Source: Streptomyces violaceoruber
Lineage (GTDB): Bacteria; Actinomycetota; Actinomycetes; Streptomycetales; Streptomycetaceae
DNA: 64,000 nt
Reading direction: 5' to 3'
Assembly: GCF_033406955.1 (NCBI RefSeq)
Contig: NZ_CP137734.1
Location: forward strand, 3,038,001-3,102,000
Part shown: positions 1 through 10,121 of the stretch, piece by piece
How the letters are laid out: the number at the start of each line of letters is the position of its first letter
Numbering within the stretch: position 1 is the first letter of the stretch
The notes under the pieces: model-generated
What the model saw: the letters and a program-made list of their open reading frames with translations, nothing else
Databases searched by the model: none
What the model was told of the DNA's origin: nothing
Translations under genes and position numbers: made by a program

Positions 1-34
1 GCGCCCGGGCCCCGCCCCCAGGGGTGACCCGCGG

Positions 35-1528
35 TCAGCTCCACACCTCCCGTTCCTTGCTGCGGGGGTCGTCGATCTGGCTCCATTCGGCGTCGATGCG
101 CATGGTGGCCCGGCGGTCGGTGTCGTAGGGGTCCCAGCCGGGGTCGCCGGTCCGGGCGAACCGGATCCAGGTCGCGTGGACGCGGGCGGCGAGGTCGGCG
201 GGGGCCTGCTCCGGGCCGAGCAGGGCGGCGGGGCCGTTGAGTTCGGGCCGGTCCGCGAGGTCGAAGACGAAGGGCAGTTCGACCGCGTGGGTGGCGCCGA
301 GTTGTCCGTCCAGGGCGCGGGAGCGCCAGGCGAACTCGTAGGCGTAGGTGGCGGCCCGCGGGTGGGTGGCATGGGCGCTCGCCAGCGCGCGGCTGCCCGC
401 GCCGAAGAGGGCGTCGGCCATGACGGCGGAGCGCAGTTCCGCGAAGGTGGCCTCGGGGCGTGACGTGCGGTAGGCCGCTACGAGCTGTGCCGGGTCGGGG
501 TGTGCGCGTGCGGCGGCCTCGTCGACGTCGGCGGCGGTGGAGGTGGCGTACTTGCCCACCGGGACCAGGTAGAGGTTGCCCTCTTCGGTGTTGGTGCCGA
601 CGAGGAGGTCGACGTCGGCGGCGCGGCCGGCGGCGACGGATGCGGCGGGCTGGGTGTCGAGGACCAGGCTGAAGGGGCTGAGGCCGATCAGCGGGTCGAA
701 GTGGGTCCCGGTCCGCAGGTCGATGCCCGCGAGCCCGGACGCCGCCTCGACCAGCCGCTCGTCGGAGATGCCGGCGAACGCGTCGACGTGCGGCTCGACG
801 CCCAGGGCCTGGGCGGCGGCCGCGGTGACGCGGGCGGCCTGCTCGGGTGTGAACGCGCCCAGGCCGCTGCCGCTCTGCACGATCGCGCGCCGGAACAGCC
901 CGTCGGCCTCGGGGGTGGCGAGGACGCCGCCGACGACGGTCGCCCCGGCCGACTGGCCGAAGAGGGTGACGTGGTGCGGGTTCCCGCCGAAGGCGGAGAC
1001 GTTCTCCCGCACCCAGCGCAGCGCGGCGACGACGTCGAGCAGGCCGCGGTTGGCGGGCGCCCCGGGGATGTCGAGGAACCCGGCGATGCCGAGCCGGTAG
1101 TTGAGGGTGACGAGGACGACGCCGTCACGGGCGAAGGCGGAGCCGTCGTACATGGCGGACCGTGTCGATCCGGCGACGAAGCCGCCGCCGTGCACGAAGA
1201 CCATGACCGGCAGGTCGCCGGCCCCGGTGGCGGGCGTGAAGACGTTGACGGTGAGGTAGTCCTCGCCGCGGCTCCAGCCGGTGCCGAAGTAGGGGGCCAT
1301 GTCGATGCTGCCGAGCCTGCGCTCGGACTGCGGCGCGTTGGGTCCGGGGACTGTGGCGTCCCGTACGCCGTCCCACGGCTCGTGCGGCCTGGGGGGCGCG
1401 AACCGGCCGGCGCCCAAGGGCGGGGCGGCGTACGGGATGTTGAGGAAGGCGGCGGTGCCGTCCTCCTGGCGCAGGCCGCGGACGGCGCCCTGCGCGGTGG
1501 TCACGACGGGCTCGGGGTGGTGGTTCAT
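35..1528 (-). CDS. Type B carboxylesterase
   Basis: Serine hydrolase of the carboxylesterase type B (alpha/beta hydrolase) family, about 497 residues, predicted to cleave carboxylic esters; the substrate is unknown. Seen: an oxyanion-hole motif HGGGF near residue 110, nucleophile elbow GQSAG near 190, an acid-residue candidate in NTEEGN near 310 and the catalytic histidine in THAVELPF near 410. I start at the ATG at 1528 because AAGGA lies 8 nt upstream and family similarity begins there; the frame stays open further upstream but with low-complexity, unrelated sequence. It begins 22 bp after the stop of the metallo-hydrolase gene, so the two probably form one operon. No signal peptide is visible, so the enzyme is likely cytoplasmic. 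Family assignment is firm; the physiological role is not known. Confidence 0.9.
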   Translation of the reverse strand: MNHHPEPVVTTAQGAVRGLRQEDGTAAFLNIPYAAPPLGAGRFAPPRPHEPWDGVRDATVPGPNAPQSERRLGSIDMAPYFGTGWSRGEDYLTVNVFTPATGAGDLPVMVFVHGGGFVAGSTRSAMYDGSAFARDGVVLVTLNYRLGIAGFLDIPGAPANRGLLDVVAALRWVRENVSAFGGNPHHVTLFGQSAGATVVGGVLATPEADGLFRRAIVQSGSGLGAFTPEQAARVTAAAAQALGVEPHVDAFAGISDERLVEAASGLAGIDLRTGTHFDPLIGLSPFSLVLDTQPAASVAAGRAADVDLLVGTNTEEGNLYLVPVGKYATSTAADVDEAAARAHPDPAQLVAAYRTSRPEATFAELRSAVMADALFGAGSRALASAHATHPRAATYAYEFAWRSRALDGQLGATHAVELPFVFDLADRPELNGPAALLGPEQAPADLAARVHATWIRFARTGDPGWDPYDTDRRATMRIDAEWSQIDDPRSKEREVWS

Positions 1529-1550
1529 CACGCGTGTCCTTTTGCGGGCC

Positions 1551-2465
1551 TCAGACCGACGGGGTGTACGGGGTGAAGGGCGCCCAGCCCTTGACGGCGA
1601 ACTTGCCGCCCTCGCGGACGACTTCGGCAGCGCCGTGGCCGCCCAGGTGCGCGGGGAAGACGAGGGCGTTGCTGTCCACCGCCGAGCCCAGGAGCCGGCG
1701 GCGGGTGGCACGGGCCTCGGCGGGGTCCTCGCAGAAGCAGCTGTTGGCGTCGGGCTCGTGGATCTGGATCGGGCTGTGCATCAGGTCGCCGACGAACAGG
1801 GCCCGGTCGGAGCCGGACTCCAGCCGCAGCACCGACGAGCCGGGGGTGTGGCCGGGTGCGAGCTCGAGGCGCAGGTTGGAGTCGATGCGGTGGCCGTCCT
1901 CCCACAGCCGGGTGAGACCGGCCTCGTGCACGGGGGCGACGCTGTCCTCGAAGACGTTCTGGTTGCCGCGGCCGAGCAGGGTCTTGATCTCGTTGGCCGG
2001 GTTCCAGTAGTCGAAGTCCGCCTTGGCCATGAGGTAGGTGGCGTTGGGGAACGTCGGTACCCAGGTCCGGCCGTCCAGGTAGGTGTTCCAGCCGACGTGG
2101 TCGATGTGGAGATGCGTGTTGATCACGATGTCCACGTCCTCGGGCTGAACGCCGGCCCGGGCGAGGTTGGCCAGAAAGTCCGTTTCGAGGCGGCTCCAGA
2201 CGGGGGCGTACGGCCGGTCCTTGTGGTTGCCGACGCCGGTGTCGACCAGGATGGTCCGGCCCTCGCTGCGCAGGACCCAGGTCTGGATCGCGGTGTTGAC
2301 GATGCGGGTCTCGGCGTCCAGGAAGTCCGGAACCAGCCAGGAACGGTGCGCGTCCCACGCCTGGGCCGGGCTGTCCGGGACGAACGCCTCGGGCGTCATG
2401 CCGACGGGGCCGTAGTACTCCCGGACCCGGGTCACGGTGACATCGCCCAGGGTGATGGTGTCCAA
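1551..2465 (-). CDS. Metallo-beta-lactamase-fold hydrolase
   Basis: Zinc-dependent hydrolase of the MBL-fold superfamily (lactonase or glyoxalase-like branch). The binuclear metal motif HLHIDH lies near residues 115-120, followed by a second ligand histidine in PGHTPGS and a later conserved aspartate in VGDLMH. It has about 304 residues if translation starts at the TTG at 2465, which has GGAG 6 nt upstream and puts the start at DTITLGDV, where family proteins usually begin. The frame is open to a TTG at 2528 and includes a GTG at 2513, so a longer N-terminus is possible. It precedes the esterase by 22 bp and is divergent from the LAL regulator. The pair of hydrolases could act together on ester or lactone substrates; that is inference. 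Confidence 0.85.
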   Translation of the reverse strand: MDTITLGDVTVTRVREYYGPVGMTPEAFVPDSPAQAWDAHRSWLVPDFLDAETRIVNTAIQTWVLRSEGRTILVDTGVGNHKDRPYAPVWSRLETDFLANLARAGVQPEDVDIVINTHLHIDHVGWNTYLDGRTWVPTFPNATYLMAKADFDYWNPANEIKTLLGRGNQNVFEDSVAPVHEAGLTRLWEDGHRIDSNLRLELAPGHTPGSSVLRLESGSDRALFVGDLMHSPIQIHEPDANSCFCEDPAEARATRRRLLGSAVDSNALVFPAHLGGHGAAEVVREGGKFAVKGWAPFTPYTPSV

Positions 2466-2620
2466 GGGGTGCTCCAGTTCGAAAGATCTCCAGAAGGTCG
2501 GGCGTGAACACACGCCCTTGTTCCGCAAGGGTGCGTCGCGGGTGGCGGGCGGCGGTATGCGTCACGTGACTGCACCCATGTCCGCCCGGGCTCGTGGCGT
2601 CCGCCCGAGCTCGTGGTGTG

Positions 2621-2660
2621 CGGGGGTGAGCGGCGGTGAGCGGCGGTGAGCGGCGGTGAC
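2621..2660. repeat. Four 10-bp tandem repeats in divergent promoter region
   Basis: Four consecutive copies of CGGCGGTGAG (first copy CGGGGGTGAG, last copy ending GAC) lie between the divergent hydrolase operon and the LAL regulator. Just before them, a 19-bp unit TCCGCCCGGGCTCGTGGCG is repeated at 2581-2599 and 2600-2618 with two mismatches. Iterated sites between divergent genes could be a regulator-binding region, or simple replication slippage. Confidence 0.7.
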
Positions 2661-2755
2661 CAGCCGTAATCGACCGTGTGCGGCCGGGGGCGGCAGGAAT
2701 ACGGCCGCGGTCCTGCCACGTTGCCGTCAGGGCTGTCTCAGTTCCTGGAGCATCC

Positions 2756-5593
2756 GTGAAGAATGGTGAACGCGCTCGCGCGGGCCACGGCTCGCCGGCG
2801 GCCCCCGGTCCGACCGCGGGCCCCGGCCCGACGCCTGCCCCCGGTCCGACCGTGGTGGGCCGGGAGGCCGAGATCGCGGGGATCAGGAGTCGCATCGCCG
2901 CCGACCGCTCCCACAGCTCGGTACTGATCGTCGAAGGCGACCCCGGTGCCGGCAAGAGCGTCCTGCTCGACCTCGCCGTGCGGCTGACCCGCGGTACCGG
3001 CCAGCGGGTGCTGAGGGCGGTGGGCAGCGAGTCCGAGGCGTCTCTCGCGTTCGCCGGCCTGCACCAGATGCTCCGCCCGGTGCTGGATGACCTGGGCGGC
3101 CTGCCGGCCCGCCAGCGCTCCGCGCTCCGAACCGCCCTGGGACTGGCCGAAGACGCCGAAGACGCCGAAACCGCCGATACCCCCGACGCCCTGCTCGTCG
3201 GCCTGGCCGTGCTGACCCTGGTGTCGGACCTGTCCGAACCGGCACCGCTGCTCGTGGTGGTCGACGACGCCCAGTGGATCGACCGCGCGTCACTGGACGT
3301 CCTCTCCTTCCTGGCCCGGCGCATGGCCGGCGAGCCCGTGACGCTGCTGATGGGCGTGCGTGCCGCGGCCGTACTGCCCGGGTTCGACAAGGGCTACGAG
3401 CGCCTGGAGATCGGGCCGTTGAGCGGTGACGCGGCCAACCGGCTGCTCGACGAGCAGCCGAAGCGGCCCACCGGCCGTACCCGGGCCCGGATTCTGCGGG
3501 AGGCGGCGGGCAATCCGCTGGCCCTGGTCGAACTCGCCCGCGCCACGGCGGACAGAGAGCCGGAGGGCAGTGGAGTGGAGGGCCCGCTGCCCGTCACCGA
3601 CCGGCTGGAGGGGATCTTCGCGCGCCACGTGCGGCACCTGCCGGAAGCCACCCGCCGCGCCCTGCTGCTGCTCGCCGCCACCGACGCGGCGGACGCCCCG
3701 GCGGCCGCACGGGGCCTGCCCGAGGCGGCCGACACGGTGTGGGCGCCCGCCGAACGGGCCGGTCTCGTACGGCAGGACGGCACCGGGGTCTCCTTCCGCC
3801 ACCCGCTCGTCCGCTCGGCGGTCTACCACGCCGCGCCCTTCGAGCAGCGCAGGCGGGCCCACCTTGCCCTCGCCCGGCAGCTGGGCGAGGAGCCCGACCG
3901 CCGCGCCTGGCACCTCGCCGCCGCGGCCGTACGGCCCGACGAGCAGGTGTCGGCGGCCCTCCGGGAAACAGCGGGCCGGGCCAGGCGCCGGGGCGGTCAC
4001 GCGGCCGCCGCCGCCGCTCTGGAGCGCGCCGCGGAACTCAGCCCGCACCGGGCGGACCAGGCGCGACTGCTGGCCGACGCCGCGGACACGGCCGTCTTCA
4101 CCGGTCAGCTCGGCTGGGTGGAACACCTGGCCGCCGGGGTACGGGAGCGCAGTGACGACCCGGCGCTGATCGGCCGGGCCGCGCTGGCGACGGGGCGGCT
4201 CCTGACCCTGGGTCCGCACCACACGGCCGCCTTCGCACTGCTGTCGCGCGTCGCCGACGAGGCGGCGGCCACCCGGTCGCCCCGGCTGCTGGACGCGCTC
4301 GCCGCGGCGGCGGTGGTCCGCTACTACTCGGGCGAGGAGTCCCAGCGGCAGCGGATCGAGGCCCTGCTCGCCGATGTGCCGGACTCGGCCGCGGGTGGTG
4401 CGCTGCGCGCCTGGGTACTGGCCGTCTCCGATCCCAGCGGCGCCGGAGCGTCCCTCGCCCCGGCGCTGCCCCGGCTGATCGCCGCGGCCAAGGGCGAGGC
4501 CGGATCACTGACGGCGCTCGCCGTCGTGGCCTGGCTCCTCGACCGGACCCCGCTCGCGGCCAGGACCTTCGACGAGGCGTTCGGCCGTTGGCAGGCCCAT
4601 GGCCCGCTGCCGGCCGGTCTGGCCTGCGCCGCCGGCTGGGCCTATCTGGAGCAGGGCCGCTGGGCCGACGCCCGCTCGGTGGCCGCCGAGATCGCGGAGG
4701 TGGCCTCGGGGGCCGGCCTGGATCACGCCGAGGCGTGCGCACGCACCCTCGACGCGACCGTGCTGGCGCTGCTCGGTGAACCGGCCGAGGCACGCGGCAG
4801 CGCCGAGCGGGCGCTGGCCCTCGTCGACCCCCTGGAGAGCCGCTCCGTCGCGGTCCTGGCCCGCCGTGCCCTGGGGCTGGCGGCGGTGGCCGAGGGCGAC
4901 TACGACAGCGCGTACGCGCAGTTCCGCGCCGCCTTCACCGAGGACGGAGACCTGGTCCACTACCACGTCTCCCCCACCGTCCTGGCCGAACTCGCCGCCG
5001 CGGCCGTCCGCCGAGGACACCGCGAACCCGCCGCGCGACTGCTGGAGCGCTCGGCCCGGCACCTGGGCCCCGGCATGTCGGCGCGCCTCTTCCTGCTGGT
5101 CGAGCGAGGCCGCGCCCTGCTCGCCGAACCGGAGCGTGCCGAACGCCACTTCCGGGCGGCGCTGGCGGGGGAGGCGGGCGAGCAGTGGCCCTTCGAGCGG
5201 GCGCAGACCCGGCTGGACTACGGAGAGTGGCTGCGCCGGCAACGTCGTGTGGCGGAGGCCCGACCGCTGCTCACCGGAGCCCTCGACACGTTCCGGCGAC
5301 TCGGCGCCCGACCGTGGATCGACCGCGCGAAGGCAGAACTGCGGGCCGCCGGCATCGAGGCGGACGCCGCCGCGCCCGGCGCCCTCACCGAACTCAGCCC
5401 CCAGCAGCAACAGATCGTCCGGCTCGCGGCCCACGGCCTGACCAACCGCGAGATCGGGGAAAAGCTGTTCCTCTCCCCGCGCACGGTCGGCTCACACCTC
5501 TACCGGGTCTTCCCCAAACTGGGCATCACCGCCCGCGCACAACTGCGCGACCTGCTCGACGACGCCCTGCAGGCCACCGGGTCGGCGCACTGA
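2756..5593 (+). CDS. LAL-type (large ATP-binding LuxR) transcriptional regulator
   Basis: A 945-residue regulator of the LAL/MalT-like family. Seen in order: a Pro/Gly-rich N-terminus, a nucleotide-binding AAA domain with Walker A GDPGAGKS near residue 62 and Walker B VVVDDAQW near 168, a long helical TPR-like middle region, and a C-terminal LuxR helix-turn-helix (LSPQQQQIVRLAAHGLTNRE... SPRTVGSHLYRV) from about residue 880. I choose the GTG at 2756, with GGAG 5 nt upstream; the frame is open to 2678. It is divergent from the esterase/MBL pair, which suggests that it regulates those genes, probably in response to a ligand bound by the helical region. LAL proteins are often activators in Streptomyces; the target here is inferred from position alone. 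Confidence 0.92.
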   Translation: MKNGERARAGHGSPAAPGPTAGPGPTPAPGPTVVGREAEIAGIRSRIAADRSHSSVLIVEGDPGAGKSVLLDLAVRLTRGTGQRVLRAVGSESEASLAFAGLHQMLRPVLDDLGGLPARQRSALRTALGLAEDAEDAETADTPDALLVGLAVLTLVSDLSEPAPLLVVVDDAQWIDRASLDVLSFLARRMAGEPVTLLMGVRAAAVLPGFDKGYERLEIGPLSGDAANRLLDEQPKRPTGRTRARILREAAGNPLALVELARATADREPEGSGVEGPLPVTDRLEGIFARHVRHLPEATRRALLLLAATDAADAPAAARGLPEAADTVWAPAERAGLVRQDGTGVSFRHPLVRSAVYHAAPFEQRRRAHLALARQLGEEPDRRAWHLAAAAVRPDEQVSAALRETAGRARRRGGHAAAAAALERAAELSPHRADQARLLADAADTAVFTGQLGWVEHLAAGVRERSDDPALIGRAALATGRLLTLGPHHTAAFALLSRVADEAAATRSPRLLDALAAAAVVRYYSGEESQRQRIEALLADVPDSAAGGALRAWVLAVSDPSGAGASLAPALPRLIAAAKGEAGSLTALAVVAWLLDRTPLAARTFDEAFGRWQAHGPLPAGLACAAGWAYLEQGRWADARSVAAEIAEVASGAGLDHAEACARTLDATVLALLGEPAEARGSAERALALVDPLESRSVAVLARRALGLAAVAEGDYDSAYAQFRAAFTEDGDLVHYHVSPTVLAELAAAAVRRGHREPAARLLERSARHLGPGMSARLFLLVERGRALLAEPERAERHFRAALAGEAGEQWPFERAQTRLDYGEWLRRQRRVAEARPLLTGALDTFRRLGARPWIDRAKAELRAAGIEADAAAPGALTELSPQQQQIVRLAAHGLTNREIGEKLFLSPRTVGSHLYRVFPKLGITARAQLRDLLDDALQATGSAH

Positions 5594-5610
5594 CGCGGCT
5601 CACCGGCTAG

Positions 5611-5625
5611 ACGTTGAAGCGGAAC
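5611..5625. repeat. Copy of the ychF 3' end (possible attachment-site remnant)
   Basis: The 15 bases ACGTTGAAGCGGAAC match 8852-8866, the last codons of ychF, in the same orientation. Read on the minus strand both sites encode Phe-Arg-Phe-Asn-Val followed by a stop (TAG here, TGA in ychF). The two copies bracket the SNF2 gene and the toxin-antitoxin pair, as expected for integration into the 3' end of ychF with displacement of the original end. No integrase is present. Confidence 0.45.
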
Positions 5626-5681
5626 GTCCGAGGCCACACCCTGACCTGCGGCACAGCCCCACGCATGGCCCTGACCTGGGA

Positions 5682-7937
5682 TTACTCGTTGGCATTCGTG
5701 GACTCCCGACGGCCGTTCAGGGGGTCCTGCGGACTGGCTGCGGACCGCGGGACACCCCACTCCGATGACGTGGGCCTCTCGTCCGTCATACCCAGGCGAG
5801 CCTGTTCCTCCTCGACGATCCGACGTGCCAGCTCGGTGTCCGACACGTCGACCGCGTCCGGGGTGGCTTCGGCCACGGCGCTGCGGCGAGCATAGGCATC
5901 GAACAGGCGCGTCTTGGCTTCCAGCATCTTCACCATGCGTTCGTCCACGCCCCCGGTGGCGAGGAGACGGTGCACTCGAACCGGCCTGACCTGGCCCATA
6001 CGGTGGGCCCGGGCCACCGCCTGATGCTCGATGGTCGGCTTGATCTGGGGTTCGCAGATGACGACGACGGAAGCGGCCTGCATGTTGAGGCCGACACCCG
6101 CTGCCTGGATCTGCCCCAGGAGCACCGCCGGACCCTGGACACCGGCGAAGTCGTCGACGATCTCCTGGCGGCGCTGGGCCGGGACGCCGCCGGTAAGCGG
6201 ACCGAACACCGGAGTGACCCTGGTGGTTTCGGCCGCGAGGGCCTCCTTCACCACGGCCAGTACGTCCTTGAAGTTGGAGAAGACCACCGTCTTCTGCCCG
6301 TTCTCGCCGGCCTCCTGAACGATCTCCCGAAGCCGTTCCAGCTTGGCCGAATTCCCGGAGCTCATGTACGCGGCCCTGCGCATGGCCATGAAGTTGCCCG
6401 CGCGCACGGCTTCGCGGTACGCCTCCTCGTCCGAAGCGCTCAACTCCTCCCACTCGTCGGTCTGCTGAAGGCTCGGGAGTTCCGTCAGCACGTCCTCCTG
6501 GTTGCGCCGCAGATAGACCGGGGCCACAGCCTTGCGAAAGGCGACCGATCCGGCCAACGCGTCCCGTTCACCGAGGGAGTCCGCGACATCGCCGTCGAGC
6601 ATCTGGACCAGGTTGCGGAACTCCGCGACCCTGTTCTCCATCGGGGTTCCGGTCATGAAAAGGGTGCGCTCGCAACGGTCCGCCCACAGACCGACCGCCT
6701 GGGACCGCTTGGCCTTCGGGTTCTTCACGGAGTGCGCTTCGTCGACCACGAGCAGCCCGACCTCCCCGCCGCCCGGAGCGGGAAACCCGCGCAGCGCGTC
6801 GAACGTGGTCACCCCGACGCCACCCCGCCCCTTCCAGTCGGCGAACGCGTAGTGCCGGTCGGGACCGTGGAGCACCATGACGCGCAGGGCACTGCGGGCC
6901 TCGATCTCCCGTGTCCAGTTCACGAGGACGCTCGCGGGGCAGACGACCATGAAGTGACTCTGTCCCTCGGCGGCCAGGTGGGCGAGGACAGCGATCGCCT
7001 GGATGGTTTTCCCGAGGCCCATCTCGTCGCCGAGTATCACCTTTCGCTGCGCAAGCGCGAACCGTGCGCCGAACGCCTGGTAGCCGCGCAGGGAGACCCG
7101 CCGGTGCGTGTCGTCGAGGTGCTGGGTCCGTACCCGCTCTGCAACCTCGTCTGGCAAAAACCCCTCTGCGGCAGCCGCGTCCGGCGGCCGTCCGGAGATC
7201 TCGGCGAGCAGGCTGTAGTACTCGGCGGAGCGGAGTTCGAAGTCCACCCAGGCCGCAACGTCGGACGCAGTCCCCCGGAGCAGGTCCACCGACGCCTGGG
7301 CGAGCAGCCCGGGCAGGCCGGCCTGCTCCGCCTCGTCCACCAGCGACCGGGTCGCGGCGACCGCCGCCCACGCGCGAGCCTTCTTCTCCCGGCCGGCCAG
7401 CAGCATCCGGACCCTTCCGGCGGCGGGCCCAGCGTCGGCCAGCAGCGGACCGAGCCGTTCCGTCAGGACGGTGGCCTTGTCGACCGCACGCCGGGCCTCC
7501 GGGCCGGCTTCCACCAGTACGTGCAGGGCCATGACGAGCGCGGTGGTGCGCGGTTCCGGCCGGTCCACGTCGATGTGGAGGGCCACGGTCTCGTGCACGG
7601 CCTCGGAAAGCCGGCGGGCGGCGGCGAGTATCTGGTCGACGGTGCGCTGCCCGACACCGGGAATCTGCCGCAGCCGATAGGGGCCCGCTTCGAGAACCCT
7701 GCCCAGGGTGCGCAGTCCGCTCTTCTCGACGCTCCCCAGCCGCAGCCGCCCTTCGGTGATGTCCTGCAGCCGGGCGACGGGAATGGCGTCGAGCTCCCGC
7801 TTCACCGCCTCATCGTGGATCGGTTTCAGCGCTGCCCGTACCGCCTCCACTGCCCGTGCATGGTCACCGACCACTGCCTGCGCCGCCTCGTACAGTCGCG
7901 TTCCCCTCGCGACTGTGTCCCGCTCGCCACGCCCCAC
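5682..7937 (-). CDS. SNF2-type DEAD/DEAH helicase with N-terminal helix-hairpin-helix
   Basis: About 751 residues; an ATP-dependent double-stranded nucleic acid translocase of the SNF2 family. Seen: an N-terminal helix-hairpin-helix (IPGVGQRTVDQIL) near residues 91-103, Walker A DEMGLGKT near 300, DEAH box VDEAHSVKNPK near 395, and a helicase C-terminal domain ending in motif VI (QAVARAHRMGQ) near 640. I choose the GTG at 7937, preceded by GAGGGG; the frame is open to 7985. It stands alone on its strand, divergent from the toxin-antitoxin pair, in a region flanked by the ychF-end duplication. SNF2 ATPases occur in bacterial chromatin or repair roles and in phage-defence systems; with no partner nuclease or methylase nearby I do not assign a role. 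Confidence 0.88.
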   Translation of the reverse strand: MGRGERDTVARGTRLYEAAQAVVGDHARAVEAVRAALKPIHDEAVKRELDAIPVARLQDITEGRLRLGSVEKSGLRTLGRVLEAGPYRLRQIPGVGQRTVDQILAAARRLSEAVHETVALHIDVDRPEPRTTALVMALHVLVEAGPEARRAVDKATVLTERLGPLLADAGPAAGRVRMLLAGREKKARAWAAVAATRSLVDEAEQAGLPGLLAQASVDLLRGTASDVAAWVDFELRSAEYYSLLAEISGRPPDAAAAEGFLPDEVAERVRTQHLDDTHRRVSLRGYQAFGARFALAQRKVILGDEMGLGKTIQAIAVLAHLAAEGQSHFMVVCPASVLVNWTREIEARSALRVMVLHGPDRHYAFADWKGRGGVGVTTFDALRGFPAPGGGEVGLLVVDEAHSVKNPKAKRSQAVGLWADRCERTLFMTGTPMENRVAEFRNLVQMLDGDVADSLGERDALAGSVAFRKAVAPVYLRRNQEDVLTELPSLQQTDEWEELSASDEEAYREAVRAGNFMAMRRAAYMSSGNSAKLERLREIVQEAGENGQKTVVFSNFKDVLAVVKEALAAETTRVTPVFGPLTGGVPAQRRQEIVDDFAGVQGPAVLLGQIQAAGVGLNMQAASVVVICEPQIKPTIEHQAVARAHRMGQVRPVRVHRLLATGGVDERMVKMLEAKTRLFDAYARRSAVAEATPDAVDVSDTELARRIVEEEQARLGMTDERPTSSEWGVPRSAASPQDPLNGRRESTNANE

Positions 7938-8082
7938 GCTTCCCGCCCCTCTCTGGCCCTCCCCGCATCTTTCCACCGCCCACACGGGGCCTCGACGGGC
8001 ATTCGCAGCTCCCTGCTGATCAACCGAGCCTCGGGGCAGTCATTCACCCCCCAGGCTTACGACCGCCGGTAGGATCGGCACC

Positions 8083-8334
8083 ATGAGCGGTAGTAGGAAG
8101 TATTCGATCAGCCTGCCCGAGGATCTCGCCGAGGCCGTACGCGCTCATGTCGGGCCCGGCGGTTTCTCCGCCTATGTCGCCGAGGCTCTCGAACAGCGGG
8201 TCGCCATGGACAAGCTGCGGGAGATCGTCGCCGACTTCGAGACCGACAACGAAGCTCTCACCCACGAGGAGGTCGAGGCCGCCCGGGCGCTGCTGCGCCA
8301 CGACCACCGGCAGGCCGGCGGGGCCGCCGCCTGA
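8083..8334 (+). CDS. Ribbon-helix-helix antitoxin-like protein
   Basis: An 83-residue protein whose N-terminus (KYSISLPEDLAEAVRAHVG followed by FSAYVAEAL) reads as a ribbon-helix-helix DNA-binding fold: one beta strand and two amphipathic helices. The acidic C-terminal half would be the toxin-binding tail. Its stop overlaps the start of the PIN toxin gene by one base (TGATG), the usual coupling of toxin-antitoxin pairs. TAGGAT immediately upstream can be read either as a ribosome binding site (AGGA, 8 nt before ATG) or as a -10 box of a leaderless transcript. Expected role: neutralise the toxin and repress the operon. Confidence 0.75.
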   Translation: MSGSRKYSISLPEDLAEAVRAHVGPGGFSAYVAEALEQRVAMDKLREIVADFETDNEALTHEEVEAARALLRHDHRQAGGAAA

Positions 8335-8726
8335 TGCCCGGCACCCTCCTGCTCGACAGCGAAGGGCTCTCGAAGCTCTACCGCAAGGACCGTACCGTCA
8401 TGGCCCTGGTCCAGGCGGCGGCGGAAGAGGGTGTACGCGTGGCCACCAGCGCCATGACCACGCTTGAGGCAGAGTACGAGCGCATCCACCCGGCCCGCAT
8501 CAAGTGGATCCTCTCCCGCGTCGACGTCCACGACGTCACCAAGGAGATCACCGACCAGGCCGCCGCGCTCCTACGCGCCCATCGCCTGCACGGCCACACG
8601 TACGCCATCGATGCCGCCTTCGCCGTTATCGCCCGCGACGCGTCCCGGCCGGTCACCGTCCTCACGTCCGACCCCGAGGATCTGACACTCCTCTGCGGCC
8701 CTTCCGTGGGGGTCGTTAAGGTCTGA
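8334..8726 (+). CDS. PIN-domain ribonuclease toxin (VapC-like)
   Basis: A 130-residue PIN-domain protein. The acidic metal-binding set is visible: Asp8 (LLLDSEGL), Glu45 (TTLEAEY), Asp93 (AIDAAFAVIA) and Asp113 (TSDPEDL), the normal spacing for VapC-type endoribonucleases that cleave RNA when not bound by antitoxin. Length is typical. It is translationally coupled to the ribbon-helix-helix gene and followed by a hairpin terminator shared with ychF. RNA target and inducing condition cannot be inferred. The pair belongs to the stretch bracketed by the ychF-end duplication, consistent with horizontal acquisition. Confidence 0.82.
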   Translation: MPGTLLLDSEGLSKLYRKDRTVMALVQAAAEEGVRVATSAMTTLEAEYERIHPARIKWILSRVDVHDVTKEITDQAAALLRAHRLHGHTYAIDAAFAVIARDASRPVTVLTSDPEDLTLLCGPSVGVVKV

Positions 8727-8799
8727 GGCGGTCTCACGTCGACCAGACCCGTCACTGCCCCTCGTGACGAGGGCGAGGGCTCCCCGCAGACAAAGACTT

Positions 8800-8831
8800 G
8801 TGCCCGACCCACCAACAGGCGGGTCGGGCAC
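8800..8831. terminator. Hairpin terminator between toxin gene and ychF
   Basis: An 11-bp perfect stem (GTGCCCGACCC / GGGTCGGGCAC) with a 10-nt loop lies between the convergent toxin and ychF genes, so it can serve both strands. There is no long U tract, as is common in Streptomyces. Confidence 0.75.
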
Positions 8832-8847
8832 GGTTCTTGACGAAACG

Positions 8848-9936
<1,089 letters not shown>

Positions 9937-10109
9937 GTTGCGACTTCCCGTACGTGAGATGCGGAGGGGCGGGTGGGATGGGGCGGGCCAGGCATGGGCC
10001 GATCCACCAGTCTACGGGGTGTGCCGTACCGGACCCGCGCGGAGTCGAACGCTTGGCCAAGACACGCCCGGCGGCGTGTCTGTCGGCCTATTCGGCACAT
10101 AAACCGACC

Positions 10110-10115
10110 TAAGTT
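10110..10115 (+). promoter_or_regulatory. Candidate -10 element (TAAGTT), leaderless start
   Basis: TAAGTT ends 6 nt before the GTG at 10122 and no ribosome binding site is present, suggesting transcription starts at or next to the start codon. No clear -35 was seen. Confidence 0.4.
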
Positions 10116-10121
10116 GGTCCA

